A stretch of DNA of 64,000 bases, taken from positions 38,529,026-38,593,025 of the forward strand of contig OY294048.1 in assembly GCA_958510825.1 (NCBI GenBank), read 5' to 3'. Below the pieces are notes generated by a model, which was not told the DNA's origin, searched no databases, and worked only from the letters and a program-made list of their open reading frames with translations. The first letter of the stretch is position 1; each line of letters opens with the position of its first letter. Source of the DNA: Brachypterus glaber. Taxonomy: Eukaryota > Arthropoda > Insecta > Coleoptera > Kateretidae. Of the stretch, positions 1-12,800 are shown one piece after another. Made by a program: the position numbers and the translations under genes.

Positions 1-841
1 TAAACCTACGAAATTTAACTTTTCGCCCGTGTATTATACAATATTTTTTATTCGATTGTTACTAATTACAATAAATTATTAAAATATGTTTAATTTTAAA
101 TTGCAATTGTCTTATAACCTATCTAGTTATCCATGACAAATTGCTATCCAATCAAATCCCTAAAAAAACATATTGAATCGTTTTTTTTTGCGTGCGGTTT
201 CATTTTCAAATTAACTTATTGTTTTGATTAATTTGTGTTAAAAGTATTTGTTATGAAAATATTAATACTTCCTAAACCGTTCTATAAATATTATAAATAT
301 TGAAATTGATATAAAATTGAAATTTTGTGTTTGTGATTTATTTTAGTGGATGAATACAGATTTACCGGTTAACCATATGTTTTGAGGTTATGTTATAGAA
401 TAAATTTTTATTTATATGAAATGGTTAAAAAGTCTGGAAGGAGAAACGGAAAGAAGAAGGAAAAGGAAAATAGAACAAGAAGGCAAATCTACACAGATGA
501 CGGACACATGAGAGGTTAGAGGAAAACAGAGGTTAATGGAGGATAGGAGAAATAGAGAAGGGATAAGAATGGAATAGTAGACACAATAAGAGAGAAGACA
601 TAAAACCAAAGCGTGGGCAAGAAGGAAAAGACACTTTAACAAAACGGACAATAAGTGTACAAAAAAGAAGCACAGAACAAGAGACGAAATTTCAAAACCA
701 AAAAATTCAAACTGGACAACTGGCTGATATGGCTTATGAAAGCTAAAGGCCAAAAAAAATGAGAAGAAGAAGAAGAAGAAGAAGAAGATATGAAATGATT
801 ATAATACTTGTATCTGGTAAAAAAGAATAAAAAATACTTAC
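1..841. other. Amot intron or 3' flank, no exon seen
   Basis: No minus-strand coding block continuing angiomotin was found. Positions 420-790 are a strongly purine-rich tract on the plus strand ending in a GAA microsatellite (about 764-788). Open frames here are by-products of that composition. Confidence 0.5.
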
Positions 842-3800
842 CTAACTCCTCTCTGGAAACAGTAGATCCCAATACGTGGTCAAAATCGCCTGCAACCAAG
901 CTCCCGTGTGGAGTGTGGTGAGGCGATCTGCCGAGCATGGAAACATCCTTGTCGTAGGTGTGTTTCTGCAGTACTCTGATCATCGCGTCCTTTTCCGCTA
1001 ACTTTGACTCTAGATCTTTCATTCTAAAACAATGTAAAGAATTATAATACAGTGGAAACTCCATAACTCGAACCTCCATAACTCGAAAAAGTCCATAAAT
1101 AAAGTTTATATTATTTACTAATTTTATCAAATAAGCACTTAAAAAAGATTTGTATTGAGTAGTAGTAGTAAACGTTCTTTATTGAGCTATTACATAGTCA
1201 ACTGGCCATCGACCGAAGTCCTTCAGCCTGTGAAGTTTTACATACATAATAAGTATATCTTATTTATGATAACAAAAAAAAATGGTTTTACTCTTATTCA
1301 TGATAAAAAAAAATAAATAATATATATATATATATATATATATATGAGTTCCTTAATTCTATTTCAGTCTTCTGTTAGATTTAATTTAAAGATAGGTCTT
1401 GTAGTATCTCTATTATCGTAGATTCTGGGAATTTGAATCTTGTTGGTATATCTCTATTTCTTTGTATTCATGTGTTTATTTTTAACATGATTTGTATTGA
1501 ATTTACCACCTATTAACAAATTATAATGCAACAATTAAAGGTTCTGGTTAATTATTCGGAAGAAAAAGACCAAATAAATTGAGAGATAGGAACAATTGAA
1601 GGTTATGTCAGATAGCTGTGGCAGATAGTAGAGAGTCTTAATGTGACGTTTCCTGTCAAGGAAGAGAATGGAGACAATAAAATCTGGTAAAAATTGTTAT
1701 TTGTTTGTTGGGAACTATGTTTTGGCAATAGATGTCACAAATTACATGTGCGCACATTTTCAAAGAAAAGGTTTATTAAGTGTTACTCTAAGTCGGAAGA
1801 AAATGGTTTCCATTCATTTAAAACTTTATTTGGTAATAACAGAATAAAGAAAGAATATGATTAATCCAACTGGAGAACAAAAAAAGTTCAAAAATATGCG
1901 AGGTATGACAAACACTGTAAAAATATGTCATGATTAATAACCTTAAAAATATATTTTGACAAATTTATAACTAGAAGAGAAACTTGGCATATCCGGAAAG
2001 GGCTGAAAACACGTTGCGGGTTTGTCATTTCCCTAGATTTTAAATTATGTCTCCACTCTTATTTTTGGCAGAAAACGCACAATTAAGGACTCTAGGAGAT
2101 AACATGGTTTAAATAATCGCTTTTAGATACAGTCGAATAAAAAACTACTCTACGCACAATTAAGGACTAGGAGATAACAGTCGAATAAAAAACTACTCTA
2201 AAATCAATCCAAAAACTTACCTAGATTCTAGATCAGCAACCTTCTTTTGAGCAGCATGTACTTCGTCCATATGTCTTATTTTTTCATTTCTCGCTTCTGC
2301 AATGATTTTATCGGTTTCTTGACTAGTTTTTTCTAATGCGGCAATTTTAGCATCTCTAAAATAAAGAAAATACTCAAAATAACGCTGGCAATGATACAAC
2401 AATACTTCATCTAAAGCAGTAAAAAATATGTAGTTTGTTAAAATTAAATAAAAAGTTTAAAATTTTGAAGTTTAAGAAGTATTTTTAAGACTGCAAATAA
2501 ATATAAGAAAATGTTTTTAAAACGAGAAAGTTTGTTTAAAATGATGGACCATTGATGCTTGTTTCCTTTTTAAAGACTTTTCTTGTTCCTTCTACTATTT
2601 TCTTCTTAAATTTCAAAAATTATTTGTTTTTTTTTTAATGTCAATTAATGTGAAATGAAACACAAGATAGTCAACCTTACATAGGGAATTAAAGAGGAAT
2701 ATCGTTTTAAGGGTGAGTTCTGGGCTAAATCAGAACAATATGTTTTTGTTTAAAAAAGTGCAAAATAATGAAAAAATTTTTATGAAAAACACTTAATCAA
2801 GTTTACTTGTTAAAAAAAAAACAATAACATTTTTTATTAAAAATTCGTTAACAATTTTTGTGTTATCGTAAACGTGACAACAATGCTAACGTGCTAAATG
2901 CCTCTATAAACATAATATTAACAATAAAATCAAAAATGTTTATATTGTCTTGCAAATTTACTTACTGTGTTTTACACTTATAAATGTTGGTTGTTTTTGA
3001 CCTTTTATGGACATAGTATTTTTATATATTTTTGGCAAGGTAAGATAAACTTTGTTTTTCTTAAAATAATCTCTAACTTGTGTAATTTCTTGTAGTCTGA
3101 CGATGATAATCGAAACCGGTAACTAACCTAAATTATTAATAAAGTGAATGATGACTAAATGTTTGATTTTTTAAAATAATATCTCTTCACTATAAGTATA
3201 CGTACGTTAAATTATGGATCTCAATATTTTTGATTTTCGCAATTGGGTATTTATTTTTTATGTAAAAGTCTTATCGTTGGAGGCGATTTAGCCCAAAATA
3301 CGATACCCTCCTGTATCCTGCTAATCATAAAACAAGAAACAAATAAGCATCAACTTGAATAGATTCTGCACGGAGTTTAAAACAGAAAATACAATAAATA
3401 AGTTATGATGTTATTCTACTTACTTTGGTATACTAGCGGCGTCGATGGCCGCTTGTCTCAAGGCACTTTCTTCAAGATAGCGCTGCTCCCATTTGGAACA
3501 CTCCCCCTCCAATTTCATGATCATCTCCTCCTTCTCCCTCAATCGTTTCTTCAACTCGCATGCCGATTCCCCAGTGGCGTTATTGAGTGAGTCCCACCCT
3601 CTATTACTCGAGTCTTGAGTGAGTTTCGTTCTTTGTAATTCCCGTTCTAGTTGCAGCCTCAATTTTTTCTCGGTCTGTTCGCGTTTGTCGCTGGCATGCT
3701 GCAGAGATTGTAGAGCGCGCTGCAGTTGGGCTACGCGTTCAACGTAGACTTGTTTCTTTCGACACTGGAAAATGCAAATTAATTTGATATTGCTAATAAC

Positions 3801-6800
3801 TGAATAGAAGGGCTTTTTGCATAATTTGATTGCACCAAATTCTATATAATTTTTATGCCACTAAACATTTTTGTGTTTTTCTTTTTTCACGGATATAAGG
3901 CGGCATATCATTAAATTACGGAAATAAAAAACAAAACAAAATAAGTCTTAAAGGATCGATCAGGGCCTTAGCATTTCGGCGCCCTGAAGCAAGCGTTTGG
4001 TTTGGCGCATAAACAAAATAAGAAACTATATACATTATTATTTATTTTTTCTGTTTTTTTTTCAAAAAAAAATAACATTTTTTGAAAATTAGATTATTAT
4101 GCGTCATTTTATTGTAAATTCTTTTTTTTTATATACATATTAAGAAAATTTTACCGTTATTTCTCTTTTTTTTTATCTTGTAGTGGCGCCTTTGTCATAT
4201 CTTCAAACATTTTTTTATTTTTTTAACCCTTCCAAGCATAAATCAAAACATCACAACCGTGTCCCATTTTTAATTTATTAATAATATTATACTGATAAAA
4301 TTTATTACACAGACAAGTGAACTTACCTCTTCTTCAAGTCGTACGACATTTCCTTGCGCATTGGTAAGAGCTGTATCAAGAATATCAATATGCGTCCTTT
4401 GCTCTTGTAAAGTTGCTCTTTGAGCTGCTAGCTCTATTTCTTGGCGATCTTTTGCTGCTACAAGTTCCTTATCTAGAAAATGAGAACAATGCGATTTTCT
4501 AGTAGATAGACAATATCGATACTGTTTTAGTAGAATATCGTAATATCGTTTAAATTAAAATGTAAGGTGGATGAGCCAATCATTGCCATGTTAAGAAATT
4601 TAATTTTTTACCTCATTAACATTTATTTGTGATTACCTGAAACTTTATCACATTAACAATAAACATATCTTTAATTTAATGGGTAAAAAACAAACAAACT
4701 GCAGAAGCTAAGAAAAAAATATTATTGCTTTTTAAAAAAGATTGCATACTGGCAATAGTGGTGAAAAACACAAAAAAATTAAGAAAATATTGTGGCACAA
4801 TAAACATTTCAGCTGTTTTTAGGTACAATTTGGGCACTTAAATAAAAATTTGTCGTTTTTAGTAAGCCCCACGTACTCTTCATGTACGTATCGATTACAA
4901 TCTCATATGGCGATTTTCTTCGAATAAAAACAAAAGCAAGATTTAGAACTCTCTGATTTCTTTGTTACTCTCCTTTCTTGTTGTTCGCATGGCAATATTA
5001 AAAACACAGCTTTAGACAACAATCTCAAAAAATTACCTGTTAGCTTCTTTATTGAGTGAAACACAATATGAAAGTGCATGTTTGTGGCTACCTTATTACG
5101 TTCTTGCCCTGCAATAATCAATGCTACCCAGCTTGCGACAGTCAGTACAAGTTTATTATTTCATCAATCTATTTTCTAATCATTGTAAAGAGTGATATTG
5201 GTAGACTGACAGTTTCGGGCTACTGGCCCTCTTCAGTACCAAGAGTCAACTCTGCACGCTGATTAAGAAAACGTTTTTAGACTTTATTCGCAAAAGGAAT
5301 ATAGTCATTAGATTGATGCAGACTTGTGCGCCATCTATTGCTAGACTATGTAGACAACTACTGAAGAGGGCCAGTAGCCCAAAACTGTCAGTACAACCTT
5401 TTACCTGTAGACATAAAAAATCTAAATTTTTATCTATATACCAAAAAAATAAAATTATGGACAAGACACAACTACCTAGATATATGTAATAAAATACACC
5501 TATTATCTGAATAGGTATTTGTAACAGCTTCGTGTTTGGTGGGTGCCCAGAAACCTAATTGTATTTATATCTAATTGTTAATTTATTTTTTGTCTAGTCA
5601 AAACTCGAGACCATAAGATTAACCATATCTTGTATATCTATTATGTATTATTATCTACCATAAGCCCACACAAGCCCTTAAGGACTTGCGGGTATGGACA
5701 CAATGTAGAACAAAATAATTGTAAAATTATTATTATTATAGTCTACCAATAACACTCTGTACGATGATTAGAAAATAGATTGATGGAATAATAAATTAAT
5801 ATTTTCATAATTTTGTTTAAAAATAAAAATTTCTGTCCTTAATAATACAAGTGTTTATAGTAAAAGAGCACCTAACACAAACTGCCTTTTTGTGTATGCC
5901 ATTACCAACTGGAAACAGATACATCATATTTATAGGCAACTTTTCGATATAACAGATATACTGGCAGTGACATCTATGACACAGAGGACGAACTAACAAG
6001 TTTAAAAGGGGGTGGCAATATTAGGAACATGGCAATAATTGGCTCACCCACCTTATATCAATTGTGATAAAATACACCATAGATGGTTTTTAATTTAAAA
6101 TTCTCTTTCGCTTACGATCAGGGCCGCACAGTGGTTAAGAAAACAGGGGAGGCAAAGGCTAAATATGGCGGCCTTGAGGGAAAGGGAAATATTTAAAGCA
6201 TGTGTTTTTGATGTCGAAGCAAGAAAAAAAAATCTATAAACATATAGACATCGCCTCAAGCATTGTTTAAAACTTGCTTACAATGTTCTGCAAAAAAAAA
6301 AATGATAAATCACTTACTTTGTGTAATAAGTTGTTTGATAAGGACTTCTCTTTTGCCCAATTCTCGTCTTAGGCTGTCAGGGACATTTGTATCTGGAATA
6401 GGTGATCGAGACAGCATTTGCGCGGACAAAAGATCAACTTGTTCTTTGAGTGTTCTGTTGATGTCCTGAAATCTTCGGCAATCGGTTTGCAGCCGTGCCC
6501 TGGCCGCTCTTTCCAGTCGCTCCCTCCTTTCGCATAGTTGGACTAATTCTTCGTGGGCCTTGTGTACTTTTAAAATTTCGTACTCCAGCTAAAAACGAGC
6601 CGTGAAGATATGTATTGCTACGCATTCCATTTTATGCTAATTATTTTTAATTATAAAAAAATATAATTTTTTCTTTTGTCGAAAATTAATACTTAACTGC
6701 CGTGTGATGTGATTTCGACGCACAACGGACCCTCACTGTGCACCGTGTGTGACAAAATTCAACACATGGCATATATAAAAGCTGTGTTAGGTACTAATTT

Positions 6801-9800
6801 AAAAAAATATACATATTAATTGTGTTTTATTACATAAAATTAATGTTTTAATTGAGTTATTAAGCCTCCTAGGAGGCTTCCAAAAATTGCCTTAGCGCAC
6901 GGTATTTCACGTGCACATGGCGGGGTATTGGTTAAAGTTTTCAACTAGCAATAATCGCACCTCGGATAAACCTCATTGGTTACGATAATGCCTCTGCGCA
7001 AAGCTAATAAATTCAACCCTCCCTGATGCCTTATTAGATATTTATATCATGACGCTGGTGAGAAGCAAGATACCGATGTACCACAGCGCCAAAGTGAACA
7101 TGTGGCAACGTATTGTACTATTTATCAACTAGATAACTCAGTCTGCAACATTAGTAGGCTTATACTGCCCTCATAATCATGAAGGTCTTATCAGCATTTC
7201 TTATTATCAAGAAAACTTAGATAATCTAAGTTAGGTAACCAATGGGTATTATACATGTATATGAAAATTTGTAATGCTTTGCATCAGAGGTGCTCCCAAC
7301 TCTAAAAAAAAAGGCTTACCCCTGACGAAAATTTTTTATGACTAAAAAAAAAAGGTTCTCACCCCTCCGAAAATATCCCCAACTAAAAAAAAAATCAAAA
7401 AAACTTTACCCCTGACGAGTTGCTTTGATGACTAAAAAAAAGGTACCCGCCTCCTGAAAAAAATTTTGATGACTAAAAAAAAGGACCTCACCTCTGAAAA
7501 AATACCCAACTGTACTACTCCAATTTTCCCAAGTGTACTCCAATTTCCCAACTGTACCACTCAATTTTCCCAACATTCTACGAATTTCCGAAATTTACCA
7601 CTCATTTTCCGAAATTTGCACTCATTTTACCAAATGAACAGTGGACTTTCTCAACTCGAGCGTGATTGGGGGGTGGCGCCTCCCCTCCTCCCTATCCTCT
7701 CCATGGAAGCACCCCTACCTTGTATAAAATTTTTATAGAACTTAATTTGTAAATTATAAAATTCTCTACATAGAAACTGATTTTTCCTGAAAAGTTCAAG
7801 TCGATCGGATTATTCGTTCTTTAGTTATCATTTCAGAAAAAGTTGCTTATTTTTTCATGAAATAAATTTATATCGAAGATTTTTTTTTCTAGGGCGATTT
7901 TTGATTTTTTTTGAAAATTCGAAATTATCGTATATTATTCTAGCACAGGCGCTATAATATAATAATCGCAAACAGATAAAAATTAAAAAAGCCCTTTTCG
8001 AGGTAATGTCCTTTCGAGGTAAGTTTTTTTTCGAGAGAACGTCTTTTCGAGTTAAATTTTTTCGAGGTAAAGACCGGCCCCCTACTCTTCTATTCATGAG
8101 ACTGCGAAAAGTATAACAAAACTTACCTTTTGCGTTTTTTCAACTCTTTGGTAACAATTTTCAAGCTCGTGTTTTAAGGCACTATTTTCTTTAATTAAAA
8201 TCTCAACCATCTCAGCAGAGGGCCATATTTCCTCAGCCTTTGAATCATTTTCTTCTCTGCCCCTGGTCGGTGGCCTGGGAGCCGAAACTCCCCTCCGAAA
8301 ATTAACGAAATCAGGGGACCCTTTTCTCAAACCGACCGCCGACAAATCGGGCTGCGATTTTGACATCGCTATTTTTTCGGCGTTTATTTTGTTTCGGTTC
8401 ACAGCGGCCTGTAGCGGAGATTTTTCGGACCATTTTGGATAGGCCGGCGGAGGGGGAAGGTCGTATTTTAAGAGTTCGAGAGCATCGTCTTTGGATGGGA
8501 TGTGTGAAGGAACTTTTACTTCTTTTGCTAGGTGTTTTAGGACAGATGACTGACTTAAATAATCATCAGGAATTTCGGTTATTTCCTGAACGCCTAGAAT
8601 AAATAAATGCCCATTAATTGAATTCTTTCATGTTATCAGGGTTAAGAGGGGTTATAAGCCTATTTCGTTGTTAGGATCTGTTTTGACTCAACTGCGATTT
8701 ATTTTTTTGTAATTTCTTTTTGACTTCTCCTATTTAAGTGTCTTGACTTTTATTATGTTTATAATTATAGCTTGCTTTTAAATTTTTAATTTGAATGTGT
8801 ATTGTAGTTTTTTTCTGTAATTTTTGTAGTTTTTTTTAAGTTGTCTAGGGTCTCTTTAGACCCAGTAACTAAATAATATCAGAATAAAATATTTTTTTGA
8901 TTATACTGTACTGTATAAAGTGCCTCTGGTTTGATTTAGAAGCATTATTGCGGTTTTTCCAAAAAATTACTTGTTTTTCTTTTGTATTTTTTGAACCTAA
9001 ACACTTATTTGTCTAGAATATTATTTTTTGTTTACTAATGAAATTAACATTAATTAGTAATTTTAATTAAGACTATTTTCCTTTAATGTTTCTAAAAAAT
9101 AACATAATTATGAAAAAATGCGTTTATTACTTTTTTCGGGCGTTTTTTAGACCCTAACATCTTAAGTGTGACACTAATTCTAACAACAAAGCAGGGTTAA
9201 AAAGGCGTTTTTTACAAAATTAGTTAATTATGCCACTATTCTATAACACTTCCGTTATGAATCCTACAGTGCGCGTGAAAAGTATGGAACACTTTGTATG
9301 GTAGTTAAGTTGAGTGCCCAAGAATGAACGAAGCAAAAGATTTGAAGGGATAGGGGAATCTCAGCGCCAGTGCCCCTCATTGGCCGTGTTCAAATTAGAT
9401 GCGCAATGGTTTGTTTTGCAGACTGCAGACGTAACGATCACCGAAACAACTCCTATCCCTACTACTGCACTGGTGTTAAGATTCCCCTATCCCCTCCAAA
9501 TATTTTGCTTCATACATTCTTGGCCCACTCAACTTACCTATCATTTAACGTGTTTCGTACTTTTCACGCGCTGTATATATGTATTTTATGTTGATATGAG
9601 ATCATTTTTTCATAGTAATATTGAGATAAACTTTTAAAAATAATCAGTTCCATGTCAACATCATTAAAGGAATATTTTTTGCATTTTATAGATGAATAGA
9701 TGATGATTTTATTAGTCTGTCTGTTTATGGTTCTGTATGTAGATGCTTGGACATTTTCCATTTTTTTTTGATCCATTAAAAAAAGGGCACACCATTTCAC

Positions 9801-12800
9801 TTTTTTTTACTTTATTATTTTCGCGAGTCTCTGTAATAAATCTGTATTTTTTACCTGTACTTGTGATTGAAGACGTTGGTGATGCTGATCCTCTTTTACT
9901 AACTGGTGAATTTTTACCACCACCATAGAGATTTGAATTTTGATGTGACAAGTAATTAGGCGGAGAAATATTCGTTCCTTCTCTTGGTCCAGAGTTTCGT
10001 CCTGGAATAATTTAGCATTATAAAAATCCGCTACTGTTTATTTTAATTTCTTATGCATATATTTTTTTGGAGGGGGGAGCTGAACAAACTATTCCCAATT
10101 AAAGATTGAGACATTTTTCAACTTTGAAAAAAGCTTTACCCCTTCTGATATCACAAATTTCCCAACTGTGCGTTTTCCCAACTACTACATTTATGATGCC
10201 TAATAGGAAAAAACAGCTCACTGCCTACAAATTTTGTAGGGTATCCCACAATGAACTAATAACTCTTCTTTCTAGAATACGCATACCGTTAAAATAAAGT
10301 ATAGCCAACATCTCGGTTTGTTTGTAAACAAATAGTAGGTATATTCAGGCCTGAACAATAACAGTTACCAGTAACTGGTATTGTTGTCTCTGTTAGAACA
10401 AAGATGTGCGAGTAAGACAGACGAATGTTTATGTTGCCGACGTTTTTGTCAGTTTTAACGAATGAAATTCTATAGAGAAGAGTTATTAGTTCGTTGGTAT
10501 CCCAGCATAACTGGGGACATCCCAGCGATCATTTTCCTATCTGGGCAGTAGAATTTCCCCTCGAACGCGGTTGGGCGGGGTGGGCAACAGGTAAAAAAAA
10601 AACGGAATAAATTCATGAAGCGTCGAATGTTGAATATTTATAAACTTAATAGTGTCCTTTGCATGATTTTAATACATTTTTTTGAAAATGTTTGCTACCT
10701 TGCGTTAAAAATTAAATTTAAGTGGCACATTGCATACTAGGTTACAAGTCGATATCTCAGAAACCGTAACAGATAGGTTTTTAAAATTTGGACAATTTTC
10801 AAAAAAAATGTATTGAAATCATTTAAAGGATCACTATAAGGTTTATAAATACTCAACATTCGACGCTTTATGAATTTTTTCTATTTTTGGAATTTTTTAA
10901 CTGTGTACGACCCCTTTAGAGCGCCCCTGTGCCCGAGTTGTTTTCTCACCTGTCCAAGGTTCATCTCCTGCACTGTGTATGATCAACGTGTTGTAAGAAC
11001 TCGAGGACACGTCCAGAGAACTGCGATTTGACTGCAAACTGTCTCTGAGGGAACTCCTGTTTGACGATTGAAGATTCTCTTGTCCTTGAGGCTCCTGTCT
11101 TGGAGTATGTCTGATTACGTATTTTTCTTCGTTGGATAGATTTTCGTTTGAGGTGGAAACGTCGGTTTCACTTCCACTTAAACTTTGCGGAAAATTTCCT
11201 AACAAAATAAATGTTTTATCAATTTTCTTTTCCGTTATTATAGAAAATTATTTTGGAGCACAGGAAAAATGGAAAATTTCCTAACAAAATAAATATTTTA
11301 TTAATTTTCTTCTCCGTTATTATAGAAAATTATTTTGGAGCCAAGGAAAAATGTAAAAAGTTCGGGTGCCATCTGGATTTGAACCGGGACCCTTGGAACA
11401 TCAGGTACCGTCAAGTGGGGTGACTTCGGACGGTGGGGGTTATGTGCACAGGTTGTGGAATTCAATTCCACAACTTTTGCACACGTGCTTTGGTTCAGAG
11501 AGCTATACAAGAAAGTGCCCGAAGTCACCCACACCGTTCGTTGCAAATTTGAAGTCGATATCTCAACTCCTTCATAAGTTAGGAGGGGTGTGACTTTAGG
11601 GCCGCGCTGTATACCGGGTGAGTATTATTTATGTCCACCCCTAAGCCAGGAGAATACGATTTGCAGAAAAAAAAATACGATAAGGACTGTTTAGTAAAAA
11701 ATATAATATATATTTTTCTACAATTGCTTTAGAATGTAAGCAAATACACATACTTTTCAAACACAGAATGAATCCATTCTAGCTTTAGATACGGTATGAA
11801 TATTCCGTATCAAGTGTTAGAATGAGCACATGTAGTGCCATCTCTTGTTTATAAAATTAAAGAAAACGGTAGCAAAATTAGCAAAAATATATATATATTT
11901 TACCATGAAATATTGAATCATTTAATGCAATTTAAAGTTTTTCGTTAAAATTACATAAAGTTTATTAGTTTTTCTTAATATTTGACCAGTTTTTTATCAA
12001 TTTAGTTCAAAAAGTCCAAATTGCTCCATCTATTGTTAAATATTTAAACCTGATATCTGTCACGACAATTTGACATAACCTTCAATTTTTGTATTACAAT
12101 TGGTAAATATGTGCTAAAATTAAATAAAAATCTTTTTTAACCCGGCGTCTGACAGGTGGTTTAGTTTTACAAGTAACGACAGGTGGGGTGTAATAAACCC
12201 CAACAATAAATGGGACCGTTTTTGCTTTATTTAATAAATTTTATATAAAATGTAGTAAAATATTCGAGTTATACAATATACAATATACCTAAAAATAATT
12301 TTAAAAATCTTAAATACATATATGTTTATTTTTAATCGGTTAACAAAAATAAATCAAATTTAAAAAAAAAAAATATGAAAGCTTTTTGTTCCCTATTAAC
12401 TAAAAAAAAATAACGTTTAAAATTGCCAAACAAAGATCTAAATGAATAACATAAATTATAAAGTTTTAAATATTATAGGTAGTGTTCAAAATAAATTACT
12501 TTAAGTAATCGTAATATGACTGAAAAATACAGGAGAAACAGGAAGATAATAGTATATTACGCACCGAGTACGCGAACCTAGTTTTCAGTGCAAGAGAGTG
12601 CTTATTTTTTTATGAGACGCAGCCGAGTAAAAAATCTTTCGAAGTCCACCGAAATAGTTTGCGTCGAGATCGGTATATTATTTTTTCTACGACCTAAACA
12701 TCCAAAAGACGCAAAAATTGTCTTAAAATATTAATTTGTCAATTTAAGGTTATGTGTTTCACGTTTACTCATTTTCTGACAGCAGATGTAAAAAATCAAC

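Noticed and set aside
412..753. 113-codon minus-strand frame
   Set aside because: It is the complement of a purine-rich tract with Leu/Phe/Ser-rich translation, no family features and no splice logic with Amot.
636..1130. Single long frame covering the last Amot exon
   Set aside because: Only 842-1023 is exon; the ends are intron sequence read through the splice sites.
7855..8097. Frame with repeated RKNL/RKDV units
   Set aside because: It arises from a short TTCGAGGTAA DNA repeat; no homology.
9314..9637. Overlapping frames of 74-107 codons
   Set aside because: They lie in a foldback MITE; both strands are open because of the inverted structure.
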